Source: Micavibrio sp. UBA7689 (lineage in GTDB: Bacteria > Pseudomonadota > Alphaproteobacteria > Micavibrionales > Micavibrionaceae). Taken from it: a stretch of 5,548 nucleotides of DNA. The notes below the pieces were generated by a model that did not search any database, was not told the DNA's origin, and worked only from the letters and a program-made list of their open reading frames with translations. The stretch is from positions 18,043-23,590 of the forward strand of contig DLGR01000027.1 of NCBI GenBank assembly GCA_002482805.1, written 5' to 3'. Made by a program: the position numbers and the translations under genes. This document shows positions 1 to 5,548 of the stretch, one piece after another (positions within the stretch are counted from its first letter, which is position 1; every line of letters starts with the position of its first letter).

Positions 1-245
1 AATACGGCAACGGGCTGGAAGATAAGCCCGAGATCGTCGCGCTGAATAAAGCCGATGCTTTGGGCGTAGAGCTTTCCGAAGACGTGGCAAAAGAATTCCA
101 CAAGAAAACCAAAATCAAACCCCTGCTTCTTTCGGGTGTTTCCAAAGAAGGCGTTGAACAGGTATTGTTCGCCATCAACAACATTATCCAGAAAACGCGC
201 AAAAGTGCGGAAGTGGATGTAGTCAAGGAAGAATACGACGAATGA
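1..245 (+). CDS. obg: GTPase Obg/CgtA, C-terminal fragment (5' end outside window)
   Basis: This is the 3' end of a gene that begins before the window; the reading frame starts at base 3 and ends with TGA at 243-245, giving about 80 residues. Obg is a ribosome-associated GTPase involved in large-subunit maturation and stress signalling in the cytoplasm. The visible part carries the G4 guanine-specificity motif NKAD (bases 45-56), preceded by KPEIVAL, a run typical of alphaproteobacterial Obg. A G5-like segment LLLSGVSKEGV follows, with SGVS where many homologues have SAVS or SAAS. The glycine-rich N-terminal Obg domain and the G1-G3 motifs would lie upstream and cannot be checked. Its TGA overlaps the ATG of proB, so the two genes are probably translationally coupled; obg beside proB is a familiar alphaproteobacterial arrangement. 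Another TRAFAC GTPase is possible but less likely given the match and the neighbour. Confidence 0.88.
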   Translation, partial: YGNGLEDKPEIVALNKADALGVELSEDVAKEFHKKTKIKPLLLSGVSKEGVEQVLFAINNIIQKTRKSAEVDVVKEEYDE

Positions 246-1378
246 AAGTCCAAACCCTGATTGCGCAATCGAAAACCATCATCGTCAAAATCGGCTCCGC
301 CCTTTTGGTGGATGCGCAAAAGGGTTTGAACAAAGAGTGGCTTGCCGCTCTCGCGGAAGACATCGTTTCACTTAAAAAATCAGGAAAATCGATTCTTGTT
401 GTGACATCGGGTGCGATTGCCATGGGGCGTAATGTCATGGGACTCAACCATTCAACACCTTCCTCATCCGTCCCTCTGGAATTGAAACAAGGCGCTGCGG
501 CTGTTGGACAAATCGCTCTGATGCAATCCTACATAAATGCTTTTGCGGCGTACGACGTTAACGTTGCACAAATTCTTCTGACCCCTGCGGATACAGAAAA
601 TCGCCGTTCGCATTTGAATGCCCGTGCCACCATTCATGCGTTGCTGGAAAAAGGTATCATTCCCGTTGTGAACGAGAATGATACGGTGAGCACTGCCGAA
701 ATCCGTTTCGGGGACAATGACCGCCTTGCCGCCCGCGTGGCGCAGATGATCGGCGCGGATTTGTTGATCCAACTTTCTACCACGGACGGGCTTTACACCG
801 CAGACCCACGCATCGACGTATCCGCAAAGCACATTCCGCTCGTTGAAAAACTGGCCGAAGAGCATACAGCTATGGCAGGCGATGCACTGGCGGGTGTTTC
901 TACCGGCGGAATGAAGAGCAAGATTGAAGCTGCACGCATCGCGACCGAGTCAGGTGTGCATATGATGATTGCCAAAGGCACGGAGTTCCATTCCTTAAAA
1001 CATGTTTGTGACGGTTCAGCCCAACTCACGGTGTTCTTGGCATCCGAGCAACCCCGCAACGCGCGCAAGAAATGGATTGCCGCGCATGTGAAACCAAAAG
1101 GCACGATTTATCTCGATGACGGCGCATGCAAGGCCCTTTTTGAGGGTAAAAGTCTCCTCCCTGCCGGTATTAAAAAAGTTGAAGGCGAATTCGATCGCGG
1201 GGACGCCGTGAAAATCGCCAATATCGACGGCGGCAGCATGGGGCTGGGCCTTTCCACCTATGATGCTGACAGTACACGCAGGATTGCGGGTCGCAAAAGT
1301 GCAGAAATCGCGGAAATCCTGGGCTATTCGGACGGCGACGAGTTGATTCACCGTGATGACCTTGTCTTGAACGGGTAG
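242..1378 (+). CDS. proB: glutamate 5-kinase (gamma-glutamyl kinase)
   Basis: ProB phosphorylates L-glutamate with ATP to give gamma-glutamyl phosphate, the first and usually proline-inhibited step of proline synthesis. The 378-residue length is normal for the two-domain form. The amino-acid kinase domain covers about residues 8-255: VKIGSALL (Lys16 in the phosphate-binding loop), VTSGAIAMG (54-62), QGAAAVGQ (83-90), NENDTVS (144-150), FGDNDRLAARV (156-166), and STGGMKSKIEAA (220-231), the ATP-side lysine loop. A C-terminal PUA domain covers about 275-375, opening with the characteristic ARKKWIAAHVKPKGT. The ATG overlaps the obg stop by 4 bases (ATGA). The nearest Shine-Dalgarno-like run, AAGGA at 225-229, is 12 bases away, rather far, which fits translational coupling. 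The usual partner gene proA (gamma-glutamyl phosphate reductase) does not follow; pepN does. No truncation or missing key motif is visible. Confidence 0.97.
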   Translation: MKVQTLIAQSKTIIVKIGSALLVDAQKGLNKEWLAALAEDIVSLKKSGKSILVVTSGAIAMGRNVMGLNHSTPSSSVPLELKQGAAAVGQIALMQSYINAFAAYDVNVAQILLTPADTENRRSHLNARATIHALLEKGIIPVVNENDTVSTAEIRFGDNDRLAARVAQMIGADLLIQLSTTDGLYTADPRIDVSAKHIPLVEKLAEEHTAMAGDALAGVSTGGMKSKIEAARIATESGVHMMIAKGTEFHSLKHVCDGSAQLTVFLASEQPRNARKKWIAAHVKPKGTIYLDDGACKALFEGKSLLPAGIKKVEGEFDRGDAVKIANIDGGSMGLGLSTYDADSTRRIAGRKSAEIAEILGYSDGDELIHRDDLVLNG

Positions 1379-1420
1379 CCGGAAAGCCCTATTCTTCTTG
1401 TCTACGAAAAGGATTCTCGC

Positions 1421-3988
1421 ATGCGCACCGATCTGCCCAAAACCATTTTCCTCAAAGATTACACGCCGCCGCCCTATCTAGTGGAGCATATCGATTTGCG
1501 GTTCGAGATATTCGATGGCCGCACGGTTGTGCATGCGAAAACGCGGTACAAAAAGAACGGCAAAGAAGACGCGCTGTTTCTGAACGGTGAGCATCTGAAA
1601 CTTGTTTCCATTAAAATGGATGGCGCGGAAGTCGATTTCAACGCGCATGACAACGGCATGTCGCTCAATCCCGGCAAAGACAAATTCACGCTCGAGATTG
1701 TCACCGAGATCGAGCCGGAAAAGAACACGCGCCTTGAGGGGCTTTATTGTTCCAATGGTACCTATTGCACGCAGTGCGAGGCTGAAGGTTTCCGCACGAT
1801 CACCTATTACCAAGACCGCCCCGATGTGATGACGACATTTACCGTGCGCGTCGAGGCGGATGCGAAAGCCTGCCCTGTTTTGCTCTCCAACGGCAATTTG
1901 AAAGAAAAAGGTACACTGGATAATGACCGCCATTTCACCGTGTGGGACGATCCTACACCCAAGCCTTGCTACCTCTTCGCTCTAGTTGCAGGCGATTTGG
2001 TGAATGTGCATGACACGTTCAAAACCATGTCGGGTAACAAGGTTGATTTGTATATCTATGTGCGGGACGGCGATCAAGGCCAATGCGCCCACGCCATGAC
2101 ATCTCTCATCAAATCCATGAAATGGGACGAGGATGTATATGGCCGCGAATATCAATACAATATCTTCAACATCGTGGCTGTGTCTGATTTCAACATGGGA
2201 GCGATGGAAAACACTTCGCTCAACGTGTTCAACACAGCGCTCGTCCTCGCCCACCCCGAAACTGCCACGGACGGCGATTTTATTCGTGTCGAAAGTGTTA
2301 TCGCCCACGAATATTTCCACAACTGGACCGGAAACCGCGTTACGTGCCGCGACTGGTTTCAATTATCGTTGAAAGAAGGCCTGACCGTGTTCCGCGATCA
2401 AGAATTTTCGGCGGATATGAATTCGCGTGGACTGCAACGCATTGACGATGTGCAGCATTTGCGCCGTATGCAGTTCCCTGAAGATGCAGGACCGCTCGCG
2501 CACCCTATCCGCCCTGACAATTATATCGAGATCAACAATTTCTACACGATGACCGTGTATGAAAAAGGCGCGGAAGTGATCCGCATGTTCCATACGCTCC
2601 TCACTCCCAAAACTTACCGCAAGGCGACGGATTTATATTTCAAACGCTTTGACGGTCAAGCCGTGACGACGGAAGACTGGGCAAAATGCATGGAAGATGC
2701 TTCCGGCATGGATTTGTCACAGTTCAAACTCTGGTACTCGCAGGCCGGTACGCCCGAAGTGGAAGCCAAGGGTGAGTATAATGAAACAGCGAAGACATAT
2801 ACTTTGACGTTGAAGCAAATTGTACCACCGACGCCAGGTCAGCCTGATAAAAAGCCTATGCATATTCCCGTTTCTGTTGGTTTGATCGGTCCTAATGGCG
2901 ATGATTTGATCGAAACGCAAGTTCTCCACCTTAAGGATAAAGAGCAGAGCTTTACGTTTAAGGATATCGGCTCGCGCCCCGTGCCTTCGATTTTGCGCAA
3001 TTTTTCCGCGCCCGTGAAACTTACGACCAATTTATCGGACGATGATCTGAAATTCCTTATGGTGCATGATTCCGACGGGTTCAACCGTTGGGAAGCCGGT
3101 CAAACCTATGCTTTGCGCGTCATCAATCAGTTGATGGATACTGGCAAGCTGGATGAAGGTTTGCTGGATTCCATGGAAAGCATTCTGGATCTGGCTATTC
3201 AGGGCAAAGAAGACAAAGCCCTTCTGGCGAAGGCGCTGGCTCTTCCCGATGTGGCAATTATCGCGCAAACACGGAACGAAGTGGACCCAAGCGCTATTTA
3301 CAAGGCACGTGAAAGTATCAAAGGCGAATTTGCCAAACGCTGTCATGAAAAACTACTGACGCTTTATAAGGCAAACATGGAAAGCGGAGTTTACAGCATT
3401 TCGCCCGAAGCCATGGCAAAGCGTGCGCTTAAAAACTGTGCTCTCGGATATCTGGATGACCCTGCCCTCGCCTTCGAACAATATAAAAATGCAAGCAATA
3501 TGACAGACCGTGTGGCGGCGCTCGGCGTTCTGACAGATCATGAAGGTGATTTGAAAGAGCAGGCCTTTGCCGAGTTCTACAATAAATTTAAAGCCTATCC
3601 GCTCGTCATCGACAAATGGTTCTCGTTGCAGGCAATGGGTGTAAACGACAATACAATCAGCAACGTTAAAAAGCTGGAAAAACATGCAGACTTTAATTTG
3701 AAGAACCCGAACCGTGCGCGCTCGCTTTACGGCGCCTTTGCTATGAACAACCCCGTTTCTTTCCATGCGGCGGATGGCTCTGGCTATGCATTGCTGAAAG
3801 ACGCGGTTATCACATTAAACGGCATTAACCCGCAGATCGCAGCGAGAATGTTAACGCCTTTGCGCGAATGGAAGCGTTATACACAGGATCGTCAGGCTAA
3901 AATGAAAGATGTCTTGCAGGAAATTGCTGGTACAGAAAAACTATCTCCTGATGTCTTTGAAATCGTCACGAAAAGTCTTAAAGGCTGA
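1421..3988 (+). CDS. pepN: aminopeptidase N (M1 family zinc metallopeptidase)
   Basis: PepN removes N-terminal residues from peptides in the cytoplasm during protein turnover. The 855-residue length is close to the roughly 870 of E. coli PepN, and the key residues I recall from that enzyme recur here shifted by one. The S1-site segment TQCEAEGFR includes Gln118 and Glu120. The substrate-binding GAMEN motif is 260-264. The zinc site is HEYFH (His296, Glu297 general base, His300) with the third ligand Glu319 in LKEGLT. The catalytic tyrosine is Tyr380 in MTVYEKG. From family knowledge the domains would be an N-terminal beta domain (about 1-185), thermolysin-like catalytic domain (to about 430), beta sandwich (to about 540) and a long helical C-terminal domain. 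There is no signal peptide. The ATG has a good ribosome-binding run, AAAAGGA at 1407-1413, seven bases upstream. It lies 42 bases after proB, and its end overlaps rnhB. Confidence 0.97.
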   Translation: MRTDLPKTIFLKDYTPPPYLVEHIDLRFEIFDGRTVVHAKTRYKKNGKEDALFLNGEHLKLVSIKMDGAEVDFNAHDNGMSLNPGKDKFTLEIVTEIEPEKNTRLEGLYCSNGTYCTQCEAEGFRTITYYQDRPDVMTTFTVRVEADAKACPVLLSNGNLKEKGTLDNDRHFTVWDDPTPKPCYLFALVAGDLVNVHDTFKTMSGNKVDLYIYVRDGDQGQCAHAMTSLIKSMKWDEDVYGREYQYNIFNIVAVSDFNMGAMENTSLNVFNTALVLAHPETATDGDFIRVESVIAHEYFHNWTGNRVTCRDWFQLSLKEGLTVFRDQEFSADMNSRGLQRIDDVQHLRRMQFPEDAGPLAHPIRPDNYIEINNFYTMTVYEKGAEVIRMFHTLLTPKTYRKATDLYFKRFDGQAVTTEDWAKCMEDASGMDLSQFKLWYSQAGTPEVEAKGEYNETAKTYTLTLKQIVPPTPGQPDKKPMHIPVSVGLIGPNGDDLIETQVLHLKDKEQSFTFKDIGSRPVPSILRNFSAPVKLTTNLSDDDLKFLMVHDSDGFNRWEAGQTYALRVINQLMDTGKLDEGLLDSMESILDLAIQGKEDKALLAKALALPDVAIIAQTRNEVDPSAIYKARESIKGEFAKRCHEKLLTLYKANMESGVYSISPEAMAKRALKNCALGYLDDPALAFEQYKNASNMTDRVAALGVLTDHEGDLKEQAFAEFYNKFKAYPLVIDKWFSLQAMGVNDNTISNVKKLEKHADFNLKNPNRARSLYGAFAMNNPVSFHAADGSGYALLKDAVITLNGINPQIAARMLTPLREWKRYTQDRQAKMKDVLQEIAGTEKLSPDVFEIVTKSLKG

Positions 3989-4592
3989 TTTATCCGCCTT
4001 CGATGCTGCGTTCGGTGTGCCCGTGTGCGGCATAGACGAAGTCGGGCGTGGGCCATTGGCGGGGCCAGTGGTGACTGCCTGCGCGTTTATTCCTGCGGAA
4101 AAGCTCAAGCATCCTGTGTGGTCTTCGGTAAACGATTCCAAAAAACTTACGCCGCAAAAACGCGAATATCTTTTCGAAATTATCAAAGATCAATGCATCT
4201 ATCACATCGCAGAGGCATCTGCAGATGAGATCGATACGCTGAATATTCATCATGCCACATTGATCGCTATGAAACGCGCCTACCACGGCTTGCATGAAAA
4301 GATTGCTGTGTCATTGGCGCTTATCGATGGAAAATTTGCACCTTCCCTGCCCTGTAAAACCCACACGGTGATCAAGGGGGATTCCCAGTCATTGTCGATA
4401 GCGGCGGCCTCTATCCTTGCTAAAGTCACGCGGGACAGGATGATGCAAACGCTGCATGAAGAATTCCCCCATTACGGCTGGGACACCAATGCAGGATACG
4501 GGACTGAAACGCATATGAACGGAATTGCGGCGCACGGCATAACGCCGCACCACCGCAAATCCTTTGCCCCATGTAAGTCCGAAGCCGCCTAA
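3951..4592 (+). CDS. rnhB: ribonuclease HII
   Basis: RNase HII cuts RNA in RNA-DNA hybrids, including single ribonucleotides misincorporated in DNA, and starts ribonucleotide excision repair. With the ATG at 3951 the product is 213 residues, the usual bacterial size. The four metal-binding acidic residues are present: Asp29 and Glu30 in GIDEVGRGPLAGPV, Asp126 in LIDG, and Asp144 in VIKGDS; the 18-residue gap between the last two matches E. coli Asp108/Asp126. Other family motifs are NDSKKL, SIAAASILAKVTRDR and the C-terminal GYGTETHMNGIAAHGITPHHRKSF. Start choice is uncertain: an in-frame ATG at 3909 would add 14 residues with no family resemblance, and neither ATG has a strong ribosome-binding site. 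Using 3951, the gene overlaps the end of pepN by 38 bases in another frame, implying co-transcription and probably coupled translation. It meets the - strand VOC gene tail to tail with a 4-base overlap. Confidence 0.95.
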   Translation: MSLKSSRKVLKADLSAFDAAFGVPVCGIDEVGRGPLAGPVVTACAFIPAEKLKHPVWSSVNDSKKLTPQKREYLFEIIKDQCIYHIAEASADEIDTLNIHHATLIAMKRAYHGLHEKIAVSLALIDGKFAPSLPCKTHTVIKGDSQSLSIAAASILAKVTRDRMMQTLHEEFPHYGWDTNAGYGTETHMNGIAAHGITPHHRKSFAPCKSEAA

Positions 4593-5050
4593 GCCGCTTT
4601 TTGGCCTTTGGCCATCTTTTCCGCCCATTCCTTGGCGGCCTTTTCAATCTCTTCCTGTGATTTGTCTTCAATGTGTGTGGCGAGCGTCCATTGATTCCCG
4701 TTGCTGTCGGTGACGCAACCCATACGGTCACCCCAAAACATATCTTCGGTGGGCATGATTTCTTTCAAGCCCGCGTCCTTGGCTTTTTTCATCGCCGCGT
4801 CGCAATCTTCATTGTAAACGAAGATGCTGGACGTGGTGGATTTCTGGCCCGGAAATTCATCCTGCACCATGATGCGTGCATTGCCGATTTGCAGTTCAGC
4901 GTGCATCACTTTTCCGGTTACGGGGCACATCATCTTGCTCAGCTCTTTGGCGCTTAGTCCTTTTTTGTAGGTTTCGATCGCCTTTTCACAGTCTTTCAAA
5001 ATCAAACATGGTGTCACGGATGTATATCCTTGGGGTATTGCGGATGTCAT
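4589..5050 (-). CDS. VOC-superfamily (glyoxalase/bleomycin-resistance fold) protein, PhnB-like
   Basis: A 153-residue protein of the vicinal-oxygen-chelate fold, closest in appearance to the PhnB-like subgroup, whose exact substrates are mostly unknown. Recognisable pieces in order are GYTSVTPCLILKD (8-20, first beta strand), AIETYKKGL (24-32), GKVMHAELQIG (46-56, with His50 and Glu52 as possible metal ligands), IMVQDEFPG (60-68), MFWGDRMGCVTDSNGNQW (104-121) and TLATHIED (122-129), then a charged lysine/alanine/glutamate-rich helical tail. No signal peptide or membrane segment is seen. The start at 5050 is chosen because AGGAG lies seven bases upstream; the in-frame ATG at 5107 would add 19 residues with no family match. 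It is transcribed away from ccrM across a shared intergenic region and converges on rnhB. A specific enzyme activity cannot be assigned; the antibiotic-resistance label sometimes attached to this fold is not supported here. Confidence 0.9.
   Translation of the reverse strand: MTSAIPQGYTSVTPCLILKDCEKAIETYKKGLSAKELSKMMCPVTGKVMHAELQIGNARIMVQDEFPGQKSTTSSIFVYNEDCDAAMKKAKDAGLKEIMPTEDMFWGDRMGCVTDSNGNQWTLATHIEDKSQEEIEKAAKEWAEKMAKGQKAA
4602..4620 (+). terminator. weak candidate intrinsic terminator for the rnhB transcript
   Basis: TGGCC-TTT-GGCCA forms a five-pair stem with a three-base loop (4602-4614), followed by TCTTTT (4615-4620), beginning ten bases after the rnhB stop. It is read from the + strand inside the antisense VOC coding sequence. 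The stem is short and the T-run interrupted, so it may be only coding sequence for the lysine/alanine-rich tail. Confidence 0.25.
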
Positions 5051-5057
5051 ATGGAAT

Positions 5058-5062
5058 CTCCT
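5058..5062 (-). promoter_or_regulatory. ribosome binding site of the VOC gene
   Basis: Read on the - strand this is AGGAG, inside an A-rich AAAAAAGGAGA run, followed by a seven-base gap to the ATG at 5050. It is the strongest Shine-Dalgarno sequence in the window and decides the start at 5050 over the longer in-frame option at 5107. Confidence 0.8.
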
Positions 5063-5193
5063 TTTTTGAAAGTTAAATGGTAAACATCCAACGTTTCTGT
5101 TGGGCAAAAGCTCCCTAAATAATTGATCAGACTCAGTTATATGAAGATGTTCTTGTAACGTTCTGACTCTAAAGAATTTTTTCTATTTATGCC

Positions 5194-5222
5194 TTGACGG
5201 CGAGTCTCCAATGAATCATGAT
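5194..5222 (+). promoter_or_regulatory. candidate sigma-70 promoter of ccrM
   Basis: TTGACG (5194-5199, five of six consensus bases) is followed after exactly 17 bases by CATGAT (5217-5222, four of six). Transcription would start near 5229, leaving a leader of about 29 bases containing the ribosome binding site. One GANTC site lies in the spacer (5202-5206), a second crosses from spacer into the -10 (5213-5217), and a third overlaps the -10 and runs just past it (5220-5224), as expected for a GcrA-type methylation-responsive promoter. A competing -10, TTTAAT at 5232-5237, lacks a good -35 at the right distance. Confidence 0.45.
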
Positions 5223-5224
5223 TC
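5213..5224. repeat. 12-base perfect palindrome built from two GANTC sites
   Basis: GAATCATGATTC reads identically on both strands and consists of two GANTC sites seven bases apart, mirror-symmetric about CATG. It covers the proposed -10 of ccrM. The flanking bases (T and G) do not extend the symmetry. It could be a dimeric protein site or simply two overlapping methylation targets. Confidence 0.6.
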
Positions 5225-5245
5225 GTTCTGTTTTAATCCACAAAC

Positions 5246-5250
5246 GGAAG
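5246..5250 (+). promoter_or_regulatory. ribosome binding site of ccrM
   Basis: GGAAG sits seven bases before the ATG at 5258. An in-frame TAA at 5234-5236 with no start codon between it and 5258 confirms that the gene cannot begin further upstream with ATG, GTG or TTG. Confidence 0.65.
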
Positions 5251-5257
5251 CTATTTC

Positions 5258-5548
5258 ATGCCATCTAAATCCCCACTCAATACCATTCTTCAAGGCGACT
5301 GCGTCGAGAAGCTAAAGAGCCTCCCGAAGAAGAGTGTGGACATGATTTTCGCCGATCCCCCCTATAATCTTCAACTTGGCGGCGAACTCACGCGCCCGAA
5401 CAATTCCAAAGTCGATGCGTGCGATGACGATTGGGATAAATTCGATTCCTTGAAAGTCTATGACGACTTCACGCGTGAATGGCTTTCCGCCGCGCGCGAA
5501 ACATTGACCGATGACGGCTGCATCTGGGTGATCGGTTCCTATCACAAC
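5258..5548 (+). CDS. ccrM: CcrM-like adenine-specific DNA methyltransferase, N-terminal part (3' end outside window)
   Basis: The first 97 codons of a beta-class N6-adenine DNA methyltransferase. CcrM methylates the adenine of GANTC on newly replicated DNA late in the alphaproteobacterial cell cycle, and the methylation state controls transcription through GcrA. Visible features are ILQGDCVEKLKSLP (10-23), the catalytic motif IV DPPYNL (33-38) in FADPPYNLQLGGEL, then RPNNSKVDA, DDDWDKF, FTREWL and the end WVIGSYHN. This order and wording closely follow Caulobacter CcrM as I remember it, more so than other GANTC enzymes such as HinfI methylase. The SAM-binding FxGxG motif and the C-terminal extension typical of CcrM lie beyond the window, so completeness cannot be judged. 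No restriction endonuclease gene is seen next to it, consistent with an orphan regulatory methylase. It is divergent from the VOC gene and preceded by a dense cluster of its own target sites. Confidence 0.93.
   Translation, partial: MPSKSPLNTILQGDCVEKLKSLPKKSVDMIFADPPYNLQLGGELTRPNNSKVDACDDDWDKFDSLKVYDDFTREWLSAARETLTDDGCIWVIGSYHN

Larger units (their letters stand above)
5130..5224. promoter_or_regulatory. cluster of five GANTC (CcrM-type) methylation sites
   Basis: Five copies of GANTC lie in 95 bases: GACTC 5130-5134, GACTC 5165-5169, GAGTC 5202-5206, GAATC 5213-5217 and GATTC 5220-5224. Chance would give about 0.4 at balanced composition. My manual scan found 12 copies in the rest of the window, one of them (GAATC 5054-5058) next to the VOC start in the same intergenic region. 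GANTC is the known target of CcrM, whose gene begins 33 bases after the last site. In Caulobacter, methylated GANTC sites in promoters are read by GcrA with sigma-70, and GANTC sites near the ccrM promoter affect its timing. A regulatory role here is inferred from position and density; the sites themselves are plain in the sequence. Confidence 0.75.

Noticed and set aside
3353..3766. 137-codon open frame on the - strand within pepN
   Set aside because: The + strand frame encodes a full-length aminopeptidase with intact motifs; the antisense frame has no recognisable motif.
3909..3950. Longer start for rnhB at 3909
   Set aside because: The extra 14 residues do not resemble RNase HII and would deepen the overlap with pepN to 80 bases; the start at 3951 gives a normal length. 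Not fully excluded.
4527..4548. GCGGCG/CGCCGC hairpin as terminator for the VOC gene
   Set aside because: It has a perfect six-pair stem but a ten-base loop and no T-run on the - strand side, and it lies in conserved rnhB coding sequence.
4673..4957. 94-codon open frame on the + strand opposite the VOC gene
   Set aside because: It is the antisense shadow of a well-supported VOC coding sequence, has no ribosome binding site and resembles no family I know.
5077..5084. CtrA-like half site (TTTACCAT on the - strand)
   Set aside because: One mismatch from the TTAACCAT half site I remember, no properly spaced TTAA partner, and it lies nearer the VOC start than the ccrM promoter. Too weak to annotate.
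5051..5107. Longer start for the VOC gene at 5107, adding 19 residues
   Set aside because: The extra residues show no family resemblance, and a strong AGGAG sits seven bases before the ATG at 5050.
5232..5237. TTTAAT as alternative -10 of ccrM
   Set aside because: A 17-base spacer would place the -35 at about 5209-5214, where the sequence is a poor match.
5258..5548. Restriction-modification system instead of an orphan methylase
   Set aside because: The visible residues match the CcrM type and no restriction enzyme gene is present upstream; the downstream side cannot be seen.

Overview
The window looks like core chromosome of an alphaproteobacterium with roughly balanced base composition. 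Three things point there: the C-terminal piece of an alphaproteobacterial-type Obg GTPase directly ahead of proB; a ribonuclease HII gene near a DNA methyltransferase; and the methyltransferase itself, whose visible 97 residues closely resemble the cell-cycle enzyme CcrM (GANTC-specific adenine methylase) as I remember it from Caulobacter. I cannot name the genus from sequence alone. I see no insertion sequence, CRISPR array, tRNA or rRNA.

Layout on the + strand: the 3' end of obg (to 245) overlaps the start of proB (glutamate 5-kinase, 242-1378). After a 42-base gap comes pepN (M1 aminopeptidase N, 1421-3988), and its end overlaps rnhB (ribonuclease HII, best start 3951, end 4592). These four genes are packed head to tail and probably share transcripts. 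A small glyoxalase/VOC-fold gene (PhnB-like) lies on the - strand (4589-5050) and meets rnhB tail to tail with a 4-base overlap. A 207-base, AT-rich divergent intergenic region follows (5051-5257), and then the 5' end of ccrM (5258 onward), which runs off the window.

The most interesting part is that divergent region. Five copies of GANTC, the sequence CcrM methylates, sit within 95 bases (5130-5224) just before ccrM, and a sixth lies near the start of the VOC gene. By eye I find 11 other copies in the rest of the window, about one per 490 bases. Three of the clustered sites fall inside or on a plausible sigma-70 promoter (TTGACG, 17 bases, CATGAT). Two of these form a perfect 12-base palindrome covering the -10. 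This suggests methylation-dependent (GcrA-like) autoregulation of ccrM, possibly extending to the divergent VOC gene.

The genes otherwise serve housekeeping roles: ribosome assembly and stress GTPase (Obg), the first step of proline synthesis (ProB), peptide turnover (PepN), removal of RNA from DNA (RNase HII) and cell-cycle DNA methylation (CcrM). The expected proA partner of proB is not next to it. I found no wholly unknown multi-gene system here.
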